A DNA stretch of 6,214 nt from an uncultured Gammaproteobacteria bacterium (GTDB taxonomy: Bacteria; Pseudomonadota; Gammaproteobacteria; Pseudomonadales; Pseudohongiellaceae). Position numbers and translations under genes: made by a program. The DNA is taken from assembly GCA_903926285.1 (NCBI GenBank), contig CAIYIP010000435.1:1-6214 (forward strand), given 5' to 3'. Positions 1 to 6,201 of the stretch are shown here, piece by piece; the stretch's first letter is position 1, and each line of letters opens with the position of its first letter. The notes under the pieces were generated by a model. The model saw only the letters and a list, made by a program, of their open reading frames with translations. It was not told the origin of the DNA and made no database searches.

Positions 1-1
1 C

Positions 2-2857
2 GAACAACTTGATAACCTGCCGCAATTTCTGAACACCCAAACCGCTCAGCGCGGTGGCGGCACCCTGTTTGGCGACGCGGCTGGCAGCTACCTGAACTTG
101 CGCAACATGGGCAAGCAACGTACCCTGGTATTGTTCGATGGTTCACGCGTGGTTCCGGCTGACCGCGCCAGTACAGTAAACGTGGACAACTTCCCAACTG
201 CGCTGATCCGTACTGTTGACGTGGTAACCGGTGGCGCTTCTGCCGCTTACGGTGCCGACGCTCTGGCAGGCGTGGTCAACTTTGTACTTGATCGCGAATT
301 CGAAGGCTTCAAGTCCACGATTGGCACCGGTGTCACCGAACAGGGTGATGGCCAGAACTGGAACTTCTCCGTTGCAGGTGGCAAACAGATTGGCGACCGT
401 TTGCATGTAATCGGATCCATTGAACATCGCGACATCAAACAGATTGAGCGCACTCCGCAGGATCTGGAAAACTGGAACAGTATTGGTTGGGTTGTCAACC
501 CAGCCTGGAAATCCACTGATCCTGCCGGCACCAATCCACAACGTTTGACGATGCCTAATGTTCATTCTGCAACCCAGAATGCTGCAGGCCTTATCACTGC
601 CAAACTTGCCAATGGTTCTTTAAACCCCGCATTCCGCCTCAATAACTACACCTTCACGGATGACGGCAAGAACATGCGTCCTTTCGTTACCGGAAATTTC
701 ACAGACCGATTGAATGCCGATGGCCGTGCTGCTGCCGGTTCCAACGGTATGCAGTCAGGCGGACCGGAAGCATTCAACGCGGAAAACTCCTTCGCAGGCG
801 GCCCCTACGGCGCTGAAGTAGTCCAGCACTCAGGTTTTGGTGGTTTTAAATTTGACGTCAGCAACACCACTGAACTTTTTGGCCAGGTCATGCTTGGCCG
901 CACCGAATCCAATCAGCTCAACCGTCGCGGCAATCCGGAGATGGGCCAGCAGTACTTTGGCACCGTTTATCTTGAAAATGCCTTCATTCCAGCACAACTG
1001 CGTCAGGCAATGGTCGATGCCAACCTCACTTCGGTAAACATAGCGAAAATTGGCCAGATTCGTGGCGCCGGCAAACGCAACGTTGATGATCGCGGCTCAA
1101 GCGATATCAGCCAGATGTGGTCAGCCAGCGTTGGCTTCGACCAGGCTCTGCCGAATGATTGGAACCTGCGTGGTACTTACCAGTATGGCGAGTCGAAACT
1201 GACTTCGGAAGGTAACAACTATATACGCAATGACCATTGGTACATGGCGATGGACGCAGTACGCGATCCAAAAACCGGTGCCGTCATGTGTAACGTCCAG
1301 TTGCGCAACCCAAGCATGGCTGAACTGCAGGCAGCTGCAGTGGGTAAAACTGTACCATCTGCCAACATCATCAAATACCCATCAGGTGTACAACCGATCG
1401 ACAACATCCTTGTTACCCCGCAGGAATCGATCCGTGATTGCGTACCGCTGAACGTGTTTGGTACTGGCAACTTCAGCGCAGAAGCAGTTGATTACATAAC
1501 CAGCGACAAAAAAGGTATTCGCGATTTGCAACAGCACTTTGCAGAAGCATTGCTTACCGGTGAGATCTATGAAGGCTGGGGTGCAGGTCCTATTGGTTTT
1601 GCAGGCGGTTTGACCTATCGTGAAGAATGGTTCAACCAGTTGACCACTCCTGTTGCATTCGAGCGCTCCACCATCAATGCGCCTGAAGTTGGCATCCGCG
1701 GTATTTCCGTAGGTATCAATGGTGGTAATCGCTCCATTCACAACTTCTCTGCTACCAGTTGGGCAACCGGTGAATTCGACGTTTGGGAATGGTTCACAGA
1801 GCTGAACGTGCCAATCTGGGAATCCGGCTCCGGCAACCAGCGTTTGACCAGCACCCTTGCCTTCCGTCAATCCGACTACTCACACAGCGGCAAGATTGAT
1901 AGCTGGAAAGCAGGTTTCGAGCTTCAGGTAATTGAAGATCTGCGCTTGCGTGTTACTCAGTCTCTTGACGTTCGCGAACCAACTTTCGGTGAGCAATTCG
2001 AATCAGGCGGTGGCGGAGCCAACATCACCGACCCAGTCGACAAAACCAGCTACACCATCACCTTGCTGACGGGTGGTAATGCCAACCTGTCGCCTGAAGA
2101 AGCTGACACACTGACAGCGGGTGTCGTATGGGCACCATCCTTCAGCTTGCTGGAAGGTTTCCAGGTTTCTGCGGACTGGTATGAAATTGACGTTTCAGGC
2201 CGAGTTAACACCCTTGGTTCACAGCGCGTAGTTAATGACTGTTTTGCTGGCGACCTGTCACTTTGCGGACTGATTACCCGTAACGCTATCACAGGCAAGA
2301 TTGAACGTGTGCTGGATATCAACCAGAACGTAGCCGGTGGTTTGACTTCAGGTATTGATATCGAAGCCCGCTACACGGTAGAGCCTAATTTCTTCAGCTC
2401 CGAGTCGGAGTCTCTTGATTTGCGTCTGTTTGCTACCAAAGGCCTGGAAAACTCCATCACCACCACGGTGTACCGTGATGACATTGGCAACCAGAACAGC
2501 CCCGAATGGACCGCTACCGCTACACTTGGCTACAACCTGGGTAATTACGGGGTAAGTCTGGTAGAGCGTTACTACGACAGCGTGAATTACTCCTCTGGTG
2601 GTTTACAGTGGAGAAGCGGTTATGAACTGGATGATGCAACCATTGCATCACAAGCTGTAACCAACCTCGTGCTGCGTTACAACGGCGAAACCGCTAGTGG
2701 CGCAACGTGGTCAACCAGCTTTAACGTCAATAACTTGTTTGACCGTAATCCGCCTATCATTGCCACCGAAAGTCAGCGTGGTGGTCAGCAGAGTGTCGGT
2801 AACAGTTATGATGTGTTTGGCAGAAGATATCAGTTGAGCCTTAACTACAACTTCTGA
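2..2857 (+). CDS. TonB-dependent outer-membrane receptor, 5'-truncated by window edge
   Basis: Outer-membrane, TonB/ExbBD-energised uptake receptor; the substrate cannot be read from sequence. The frame is open from position 2, so about 951 residues are visible; a TTG at 98 is an internal leucine codon, not a start. The signal peptide, TonB box and first part of the plug lie upstream of the window. Visible residues 1 to ~100 are the end of the plug domain, with the typical run RTLVLFDGSRVV and then GGASAAYGADALAGVVN. The rest is a long beta-barrel with alternating aromatic strands and large Gly/Asn/Ser-rich loops. The protein ends in the family's C-terminal signature YDVFGRRYQLSLNYNF, with a terminal Phe as expected for BAM-dependent insertion. 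Only four cysteines occur, in two close pairs (codons at 1289 and 1439; 2240 and 2264), the second in the NDCFAGDLSLCGLI motif common in large Xanthomonas/Caulobacter/Cellvibrio-type receptors. It is the only gene before the terminator at 2876. Family assignment is secure; carbohydrate, peptide or siderophore uptake all remain possible. Confidence 0.95.
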   Translation, partial: EQLDNLPQFLNTQTAQRGGGTLFGDAAGSYLNLRNMGKQRTLVLFDGSRVVPADRASTVNVDNFPTALIRTVDVVTGGASAAYGADALAGVVNFVLDREFEGFKSTIGTGVTEQGDGQNWNFSVAGGKQIGDRLHVIGSIEHRDIKQIERTPQDLENWNSIGWVVNPAWKSTDPAGTNPQRLTMPNVHSATQNAAGLITAKLANGSLNPAFRLNNYTFTDDGKNMRPFVTGNFTDRLNADGRAAAGSNGMQSGGPEAFNAENSFAGGPYGAEVVQHSGFGGFKFDVSNTTELFGQVMLGRTESNQLNRRGNPEMGQQYFGTVYLENAFIPAQLRQAMVDANLTSVNIAKIGQIRGAGKRNVDDRGSSDISQMWSASVGFDQALPNDWNLRGTYQYGESKLTSEGNNYIRNDHWYMAMDAVRDPKTGAVMCNVQLRNPSMAELQAAAVGKTVPSANIIKYPSGVQPIDNILVTPQESIRDCVPLNVFGTGNFSAEAVDYITSDKKGIRDLQQHFAEALLTGEIYEGWGAGPIGFAGGLTYREEWFNQLTTPVAFERSTINAPEVGIRGISVGINGGNRSIHNFSATSWATGEFDVWEWFTELNVPIWESGSGNQRLTSTLAFRQSDYSHSGKIDSWKAGFELQVIEDLRLRVTQSLDVREPTFGEQFESGGGGANITDPVDKTSYTITLLTGGNANLSPEEADTLTAGVVWAPSFSLLEGFQVSADWYEIDVSGRVNTLGSQRVVNDCFAGDLSLCGLITRNAITGKIERVLDINQNVAGGLTSGIDIEARYTVEPNFFSSESESLDLRLFATKGLENSITTTVYRDDIGNQNSPEWTATATLGYNLGNYGVSLVERYYDSVNYSSGGLQWRSGYELDDATIASQAVTNLVLRYNGETASGATWSTSFNVNNLFDRNPPIIATESQRGGQQSVGNSYDVFGRRYQLSLNYNF

Positions 2858-2875
2858 TAGAAAAGTCTGTTCCAC

Positions 2876-2906
2876 AAAAAAGGGCTGCAATTGCAGCCCT
2901 TTTTTT
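2876..2906. terminator. Bidirectional intrinsic terminator between convergent genes
   Basis: A perfect palindrome with arms GGGCTGC and GCAGCCC around an AATT loop is flanked by A6 on the left and a T run on the right. Either strand therefore gives a GC-rich hairpin followed by a U tract. It starts 18 bp after the receptor stop and lies 28 bp beyond the stop of the convergent DUF1993 gene, so it can end transcripts from both. Confidence 0.93.
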
Positions 2907-2934
2907 ATGGGGTCATTAAATCAGTCGCCGTGGC

Positions 2935-3435
2935 TCAACCCAAAAAATCCATTTTGCCAACCGGCACCCCATTGTGACGCAGGATGTTGTACGTTGTTGT
3001 GATATGGAAAAACACGTTGGGCAGTGCCCAGCTGCGCAGGTAAAAATCGCCAACAAATTCCAGTTCACGAGGACCGGCCTGCAGCTTGATTTGTTTCAGT
3101 TCGGAACCGTCTATCTGGCTCGCAGACAAGGTATTAAGGAAATTTACGGTTTTATCAATGCGCGCCTGCAACTCACCGAAAGTCACTTCATTGTCTTCGT
3201 ATTTTGGTGCGTCAACACCAGCAAGACGTGCGCCGCAGCCTTTGGCCACATCGCAAGCTATTTGCACCTGGCGGGACAAGGGAAACATGTCCGGATAAAG
3301 TCGCGCGCCAGTCAGTACTTTCTCATCAACTTTCTTTTCTGCTGCAAACTCTGCGCCTTTCGCCAGCAGGACAGACAGGTTTTTCAGGTAATGCAAAAAT
3401 ACGGGTATGGATGATGAATACATGGAAAGCGACAT
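2935..3435 (-). CDS. DUF1993 family protein (DinB-like fold)
   Basis: A 166-residue protein of the DUF1993 family, a group of small, probably cytoplasmic, all-helical proteins related to the DinB/YfiT-like fold; no reaction is established for the family as far as I know. Family hallmarks run along the whole length: N-terminal MSLSMYSSSIPVFLHYLKNL, then ARLYPDMFPLSRQVQIACD (about residues 44-62), ARLAG (69-73), and the C-terminal block ALPNVFFHITTTYNILRHNG with GKMDFLG at the very end. His144 and His154 sit where DinB-like proteins often place metal ligands, but metal binding here is inference. The length is normal and complete. The ATG at 3435 is preceded by GAGG with a 5-nt spacer, which supports it over the Met5 ATG. 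It lies downstream of fpr on the same strand, 145 bp away, and converges on the TonB receptor. There is no predicted signal peptide or membrane segment. Confidence 0.92.
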   Translation of the reverse strand: MSLSMYSSSIPVFLHYLKNLSVLLAKGAEFAAEKKVDEKVLTGARLYPDMFPLSRQVQIACDVAKGCGARLAGVDAPKYEDNEVTFGELQARIDKTVNFLNTLSASQIDGSELKQIKLQAGPRELEFVGDFYLRSWALPNVFFHITTTYNILRHNGVPVGKMDFLG

Positions 3436-3440
3436 AGAAA

Positions 3441-3444
3441 CCTC
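3441..3444 (-). promoter_or_regulatory. Shine-Dalgarno of the DUF1993 gene
   Basis: On the minus strand GAGG sits 5 nt before the ATG at 3435. This is the clearest ribosome-binding site in the window and decides the start in favour of the first methionine. Confidence 0.7.
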
Positions 3445-3494
3445 ACAGAAGTGCAGGATTGATGATTAGTGCCATCAGGCTTGAAGGCCCGCGG

Positions 3495-3521
3495 ATTCTA
3501 CTCCAACAAACAAGTTTGCAA
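3495..3521 (-). promoter_or_regulatory. Possible promoter of the DUF1993 gene
   Basis: On the minus strand TTGCAA (3521-3516) and TAGAAT (3500-3495) resemble -35 and -10 boxes, but the spacer is only 15 nt. The TTGCAA overlaps a small CAAAC-AA-GTTTG dyad at 3507-3518. The match is weak, and readthrough from fpr is an alternative source of transcript. Confidence 0.25.
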
Positions 3522-3567
3522 CCAGAGAAAAACTCAAGGTCCCGCATCGTATTCTGATCAGCGAAAG

Positions 3568-3587
3568 CCCTTACTCACCCTTACTCA
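3568..3587. repeat. 10-bp exact tandem duplication at the fpr stop codon
   Basis: The unit CCCTTACTCA occurs twice head to tail (TGAGTAAGGG on the fpr strand). The copy at 3578-3587 contains the fpr stop codon and last sense codon; the copy at 3568-3577 lies just beyond it. It has only two copies, so it may be a small slippage or duplication event. Confidence 0.8.
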
Positions 3588-4354
3588 ACAAAGGCTCTTT
3601 CAATCACATAATGTCCCTGGTTGCCGTTACGTGCTTCCTGGAAACCAAGCTGGTTTAGAATCTTGCAGGTGTCCTTGAGCATGGAAGGACTGCCACAGAG
3701 CATGAAGCGGTCATCTTCGAGGCTGGCAACAGGCAAACCCACATCGCGGAACAATTTGCCGCTCACAATCAGGTCAGTTACACGCCCGGTGTTCCGGAAC
3801 GCTTCGCGCGTGACAGTTGGATAGTAGATGAGCTTTTCGCGGATGATGTCGCCGAAGAATTCATTATTGGGCAATTCATTGGTAATGAAATCCTGGTAGG
3901 CCAGCTCACTGATGATACGCACGCCATGGACCAGGATGATTTTTTCGTAAAGCTCGTAAACTTCGGGATCCTTGATGATGCTCATGAATGGCGCGAGCCC
4001 GGTGCCAGTACCAAACAGATACAGATGTTTACCGGGCAGCAGGTTTTCTGCAACCAGGGTGCCTGTAGGCTTGGCACCAACCAGCAATGTGTCGCCAACC
4101 TGCAGATGTTGCAGCTTTGACGTCAGTGCGCCGTCCTGCACCTTGATACTGAAAAACTCCAATTGCTCCTCGTAATTGGCGCTGACCATACTGTAGGCAC
4201 GTACCAGCGGACGTCCATTCACCTCAAGACCAATCATGGTAAAGAAGCCATTCTTGTAACGAAAACCGGGGTCACGCGTAGTGGTAAAACTGAACAAGGT
4301 GTCATTCCAGTGATGCACGCTGGTGACTTTTTCGTGTTGATACTTACTGCTCAT
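3581..4354 (-). CDS. fpr: Ferredoxin/flavodoxin-NADP+ reductase (bacterial FPR, FAD enzyme)
   Basis: Cytoplasmic FAD flavoenzyme that exchanges electrons between NADP(H) and ferredoxin or flavodoxin, used in oxidative-stress defence and Fe-S or reductive metabolism. The 257 residues match the Pseudomonas/Azotobacter-type FPR throughout. The FAD domain (about 1-100) has HHWNDTLFSF at 14-23, the flavin-binding RAYS at 52-55, and FFSIKV with DGALTS at 67-79. The NADP domain (about 110-257) has GTGTGLAPFMS at 115-125, LVHGVR at 141-146, KLIYYPTVTRE at 174-184 and CGSPSM at 220-225. The protein ends ERAFVE; the Pseudomonas enzyme, as I recall it, ends AFVEK, so a terminal lysine is absent here. 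The ATG at 4354 gives the expected N-terminus; its ribosome site is weak, a GGGG 7 nt upstream. The gene is divergent from a FinR-like regulator across a 98-bp spacer, the arrangement known to control fpr in Pseudomonas under superoxide stress. No U-tract terminator follows before the DUF1993 gene. Confidence 0.96.
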   Translation of the reverse strand: MSSKYQHEKVTSVHHWNDTLFSFTTTRDPGFRYKNGFFTMIGLEVNGRPLVRAYSMVSANYEEQLEFFSIKVQDGALTSKLQHLQVGDTLLVGAKPTGTLVAENLLPGKHLYLFGTGTGLAPFMSIIKDPEVYELYEKIILVHGVRIISELAYQDFITNELPNNEFFGDIIREKLIYYPTVTREAFRNTGRVTDLIVSGKLFRDVGLPVASLEDDRFMLCGSPSMLKDTCKILNQLGFQEARNGNQGHYVIERAFVE

Positions 4355-4384
4355 GGCCTGGCCCCGCTAAAAATAAAGTCGCAC

Positions 4385-4413
4385 ATTGTAATGCCATCCT
4401 GCTTAATAGGTAT
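4385..4413 (-). promoter_or_regulatory. Candidate fpr promoter (activator-type)
   Basis: On the minus strand TACAAT (4390-4385) is a good -10 box. Seventeen nucleotides upstream the -35 position holds ATACCT (4413-4408), which matches the TTGACA consensus at only two bases. A good -10 with a poor -35 beside a dyad is the usual look of a LysR-activated promoter. The call is from sequence inspection only. Confidence 0.4.
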
Positions 4414-4416
4414 AAT
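4386..4416 (+). promoter_or_regulatory. Candidate promoter of the LysR-type gene
   Basis: A perfect TATAAT at 4411-4416 has TTGTAA at 4386-4391 as the nearest -35, with a long 19-nt spacer. The -10 box overlaps the left arm of the inverted repeat at 4412-4433, so a bound regulator would block it. Transcription would start near 4423 and give a leader of about 30 nt. Confidence 0.4.
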
Positions 4417-4433
4417 CGTTTATATACGATTAT
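4412..4433. promoter_or_regulatory. Perfect inverted repeat, probable LysR-type operator between fpr and finR-like gene
   Basis: Arms ATAATCGT and ACGATTAT are exact reverse complements separated by 6 nt. The dyad lies in the 98-bp divergent spacer, touching the -35 region proposed for fpr and covering the -10 box proposed for the regulator gene. That placement fits activation of fpr with autorepression, the common LysR-type scheme. The symmetrical T and A are 12 nt apart (T-N12-A), one more than the textbook T-N11-A box, so the exact half-site is uncertain. Confidence 0.6.
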
Positions 4434-4452
4434 CTATCCGGTTTCCCCGAAT

Positions 4453-5337
4453 ATGAAATTCACTTTTCGCCAGCTTGAGGTTTTTCTCGCAACCGCCCGT
4501 CAGGAAAACCTGAGCAAGGCGGCAACCGTACTAGCGATGTCCCAATCTGCCGCCAGCGACGCTCTCAAGGAACTTGAACACCAATTTGGCATCCGCCTGT
4601 TTGACAGGGTAGGAAAACGCCTGCAATTGAATGATTTCGGCCGCTTGTTACAGCCGCGGGCGGAGGAGCTTCTGAGCCGCGCTGCAGAACTTGAACAGGC
4701 CCTCAGCGTGCACCAGGGCATTGGCGCCATCAAGGTTGGGGCAACCCTTAGCATTGGCAATTCGTTGTGTGTACCACTGCTCGAAAAATATCGCCGGCAA
4801 TTTCCCGACAGCCATATCAGCCTGGATGTCGGCAATACAGAGCTCATCAGCAACAAGGTAGCCAACTTCGAACTGGATATTGGGCTGATAGAGGGGGAAA
4901 TCAACAACCCCGCGCTGGAGATAACCCGCTGGCGCGACGACAGCCTGGTGATTTTTTGCAGCAAGGAGCATCCCTTTGCGGGAAAAAAATGGCTCACTCA
5001 TGCAGATCTGGTGGACGCACGTTGGATAGTACGAGAAGCAGGTTCAGGCACCAGGCAAACCTTTGACCGAGTAATGCATGACTTACTGCCCCAATTGCAT
5101 ATCGAGCTTGAGCTGCAGCATACCGAAGCAATCATGCAGGCCGTCAAAGCAGGCATGGGGCTAGGGTGTTTGTCGCGACTTACGCTGGATGCGGCTTTTG
5201 CGCAGGACACGCTAGTACCCCTGCAAGCCCGCGACAGGGATTTCTCTCGGAGCTTTTACCTGATCATCCATAAACACAAATACAAAAGCGCAGCGATTGA
5301 ACACTGGCTGCAATTATGTCTTGCACAGTCTGAGTGA
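4453..5337 (+). CDS. finR: LysR-type transcriptional regulator, FinR/YeiE-like
   Basis: DNA-binding regulator of the LysR family, 294 residues, complete. The winged helix-turn-helix is at about residues 1-60: FRQLEVFLATARQENLSKAA, then MSQSAASDALKELE as the recognition helix region and LFDRVGKRLQLND as the wing. A linker helix (about 63-85) follows, then the periplasmic-binding-like effector domain, with GATLSIGN at 96-103, DIGLIEG at 142-148, REAGSGTR at 194-201, TEAI at 224-227 and GLGCLSR at 236-242. These match FinR of Pseudomonas and YeiE of E. coli, within the CysL-like group. The gene is divergent from fpr, whose activation in response to superoxide is the known role of FinR in Pseudomonas; that role here is inferred from synteny and resemblance. 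The ATG at 4453 gives the family's usual start (M-x-F/I-T-x-RQL), although no clear Shine-Dalgarno precedes it. The effector is unknown. Confidence 0.93.
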   Translation: MKFTFRQLEVFLATARQENLSKAATVLAMSQSAASDALKELEHQFGIRLFDRVGKRLQLNDFGRLLQPRAEELLSRAAELEQALSVHQGIGAIKVGATLSIGNSLCVPLLEKYRRQFPDSHISLDVGNTELISNKVANFELDIGLIEGEINNPALEITRWRDDSLVIFCSKEHPFAGKKWLTHADLVDARWIVREAGSGTRQTFDRVMHDLLPQLHIELELQHTEAIMQAVKAGMGLGCLSRLTLDAAFAQDTLVPLQARDRDFSRSFYLIIHKHKYKSAAIEHWLQLCLAQSE

Positions 5338-5348
5338 ATAATTACTTG

Positions 5349-5381
5349 AGCCGCTAATCTGGGCGGCATCAGTTAGCGGTT
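5349..5381. terminator. Stem-loop downstream of the LysR-type gene, possible terminator
   Basis: CCGCTAA (5351-5357) pairs exactly with TTAGCGG (5373-5379). After a single bulged T, CTGG pairs with TCAG inside, leaving a 6-nt loop; two outer pairs extend it. It starts 12 nt after the regulator's stop codon, where a terminator is expected, but no U tract follows on either strand. It could instead be a Rho-associated or transcript-stabilising hairpin. Confidence 0.4.
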
Positions 5382-5392
5382 GAAATAATAGC

Positions 5393-5423
5393 TTGATTCC
5401 GCGATCATCCACGGCAGTATAGT
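5393..5423 (+). promoter_or_regulatory. Possible promoter of the terC-family gene
   Basis: TTGATT and TATAGT are separated by 19 nt, longer than the optimal 17. It is the best pair I can see upstream of the gene at 5488, and the support is weak. Confidence 0.22.
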
Positions 5424-5487
5424 TGCTTACGTTTCCACCTGTCACAGCCCCAAAAACGATCCTTTTTTTCCAGCAGTAGAGTTAATC

Positions 5488-6201
5488 ATGTTTGAATGGA
5501 TTACCAGCCCAGAAGACTGGATAGCGCTCACTACACTGCTTGCCCTAGAGATAGTTCTGGGTATAGACAATATAATCTTCATCTCAATTCTTGTGGGTCG
5601 TCTTCCACCTCATGAACGCGATCTTGCGCGCAGGCTGGGTCTTGCGTTTGCAATGATCACCCGGGTGGCGCTTCTGTTCAGTCTGTCCTGGATCATTGGC
5701 CTCGTTGAACCCTGGTTTACTGTAATGGGCCAGGAAATATCGGGGCGTGATGTGGTGTTGATTTTGGGCGGCTTGTTTCTGTTGTTTAAATCAACAAAAG
5801 AAGTTCATACGATTATCGAGGGTGAAGAAGGTGAGGGAACCGCCAAAGTGGCTGACACTATGCTATCAACCATCGTCCAGATCGGAATTCTGGATCTTGT
5901 GTTCTCACTCGACTCTGTCATAACCGCTGTTGGCCTGGTCGAAGATTTGTCCATCATGGTTATAGCAATTGTTGGTGCTGTAGTAGTTATGCTGTTTTCT
6001 GCCCGCAGCATCGGTGAGTTCATCGACAAACACCCCACTATCAAGATGCTCGCCTTGTCATTCCTTATGATGATTGGTCTCACGCTGCTCGTGGAAGGCT
6101 TTGATGTGCACGTGCCAAAAGGGTATATCTATTTTGCGATGGCGTTTTCAGTTGTCGTTGAAGTGCTCAACATCCAGGTCAGGAAACGTTTGCGTCATTA
6201 A
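5488..6201 (+). CDS. ygdQ: TerC/UPF0053 family integral membrane protein, YgdQ-like
   Basis: Inner-membrane protein of the TerC family, whose better-studied members are linked to metal-ion (notably manganese) export or tellurite resistance; the role of the YgdQ branch is not settled. All 237 residues are present, the same length I recall for E. coli YgdQ. Seven hydrophobic segments lie at about 12-36, 50-72, 88-102, 127-150, 154-175, 184-205 and 213-230. The two family signature segments carry acidic residues within the membrane: E21 with GIDN (25-28) in the first helix and D136 with FSLDSVITAVG (139-149) in the fourth. The conserved HVPKGYIYFAMAFS block opens the last helix. There are no CBS or CorC domains, so it is the short form, unlike YoaE/YegH. 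The ATG at 5488 has TAGAG 6 nt upstream. It is in the same direction as the LysR-type gene but separated by 150 bp and a hairpin, so it is probably transcribed alone. Confidence 0.95.
   Translation: MFEWITSPEDWIALTTLLALEIVLGIDNIIFISILVGRLPPHERDLARRLGLAFAMITRVALLFSLSWIIGLVEPWFTVMGQEISGRDVVLILGGLFLLFKSTKEVHTIIEGEEGEGTAKVADTMLSTIVQIGILDLVFSLDSVITAVGLVEDLSIMVIAIVGAVVVMLFSARSIGEFIDKHPTIKMLALSFLMMIGLTLLVEGFDVHVPKGYIYFAMAFSVVVEVLNIQVRKRLRH

Larger units (their letters stand above)
5338..5487. other. Intergenic spacer between the LysR-type gene and the terC-family gene
   Basis: This 150-bp spacer has no coding signal. It holds a stable hairpin at 5349-5381, a weak TTGATT/TATAGT promoter-like pair (5393-5398 and 5418-5423, 19-nt spacer), a T7 run at 5463-5469 and a TAGAG ribosome site at 5477-5481, 6 nt before the ATG. 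I see no manganese-riboswitch-like motif. Confidence 0.5.

Noticed and set aside
98..100. TTG at 98 as the start codon of the receptor gene
   Set aside because: The same frame is open to the left edge and encodes conserved plug-domain sequence before it, so the codon is an internal leucine and the gene is truncated by the window.
1382..1870. 162-codon open frame antisense to the receptor gene
   Set aside because: It lies wholly inside a confident gene, has no family motif or ribosome site, and its composition is that of a complementary-strand shadow.
2974..3414. 146-codon open frame antisense to the DUF1993 gene
   Set aside because: It covers most of a gene with strong family matches on the other strand and shows no recognisable domain of its own.
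4163..4456. 97-codon forward open frame running from inside fpr into the regulator start
   Set aside because: It is antisense to the fpr N-terminal coding region and crosses the promoter region and operator; no protein features support it.
4500..5001. Two overlapping reverse open frames inside the LysR-type gene
   Set aside because: Both are shadows of a complete, well-matched regulator, and one is the Ser/Arg-rich type typical of a reverse-complement artefact.
5455..5470. A-run and T7 run before the terC-family gene as an intrinsic terminator
   Set aside because: The only pairing is A5 with T5 around a short loop, with no GC stem, so it would not terminate transcription.
5338..5487. Manganese (yybP-ykoY) riboswitch upstream of the TerC-family gene
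   Set aside because: Some TerC-family genes such as alx carry this riboswitch, but none of its conserved GGGGAGUA-like elements appears here.
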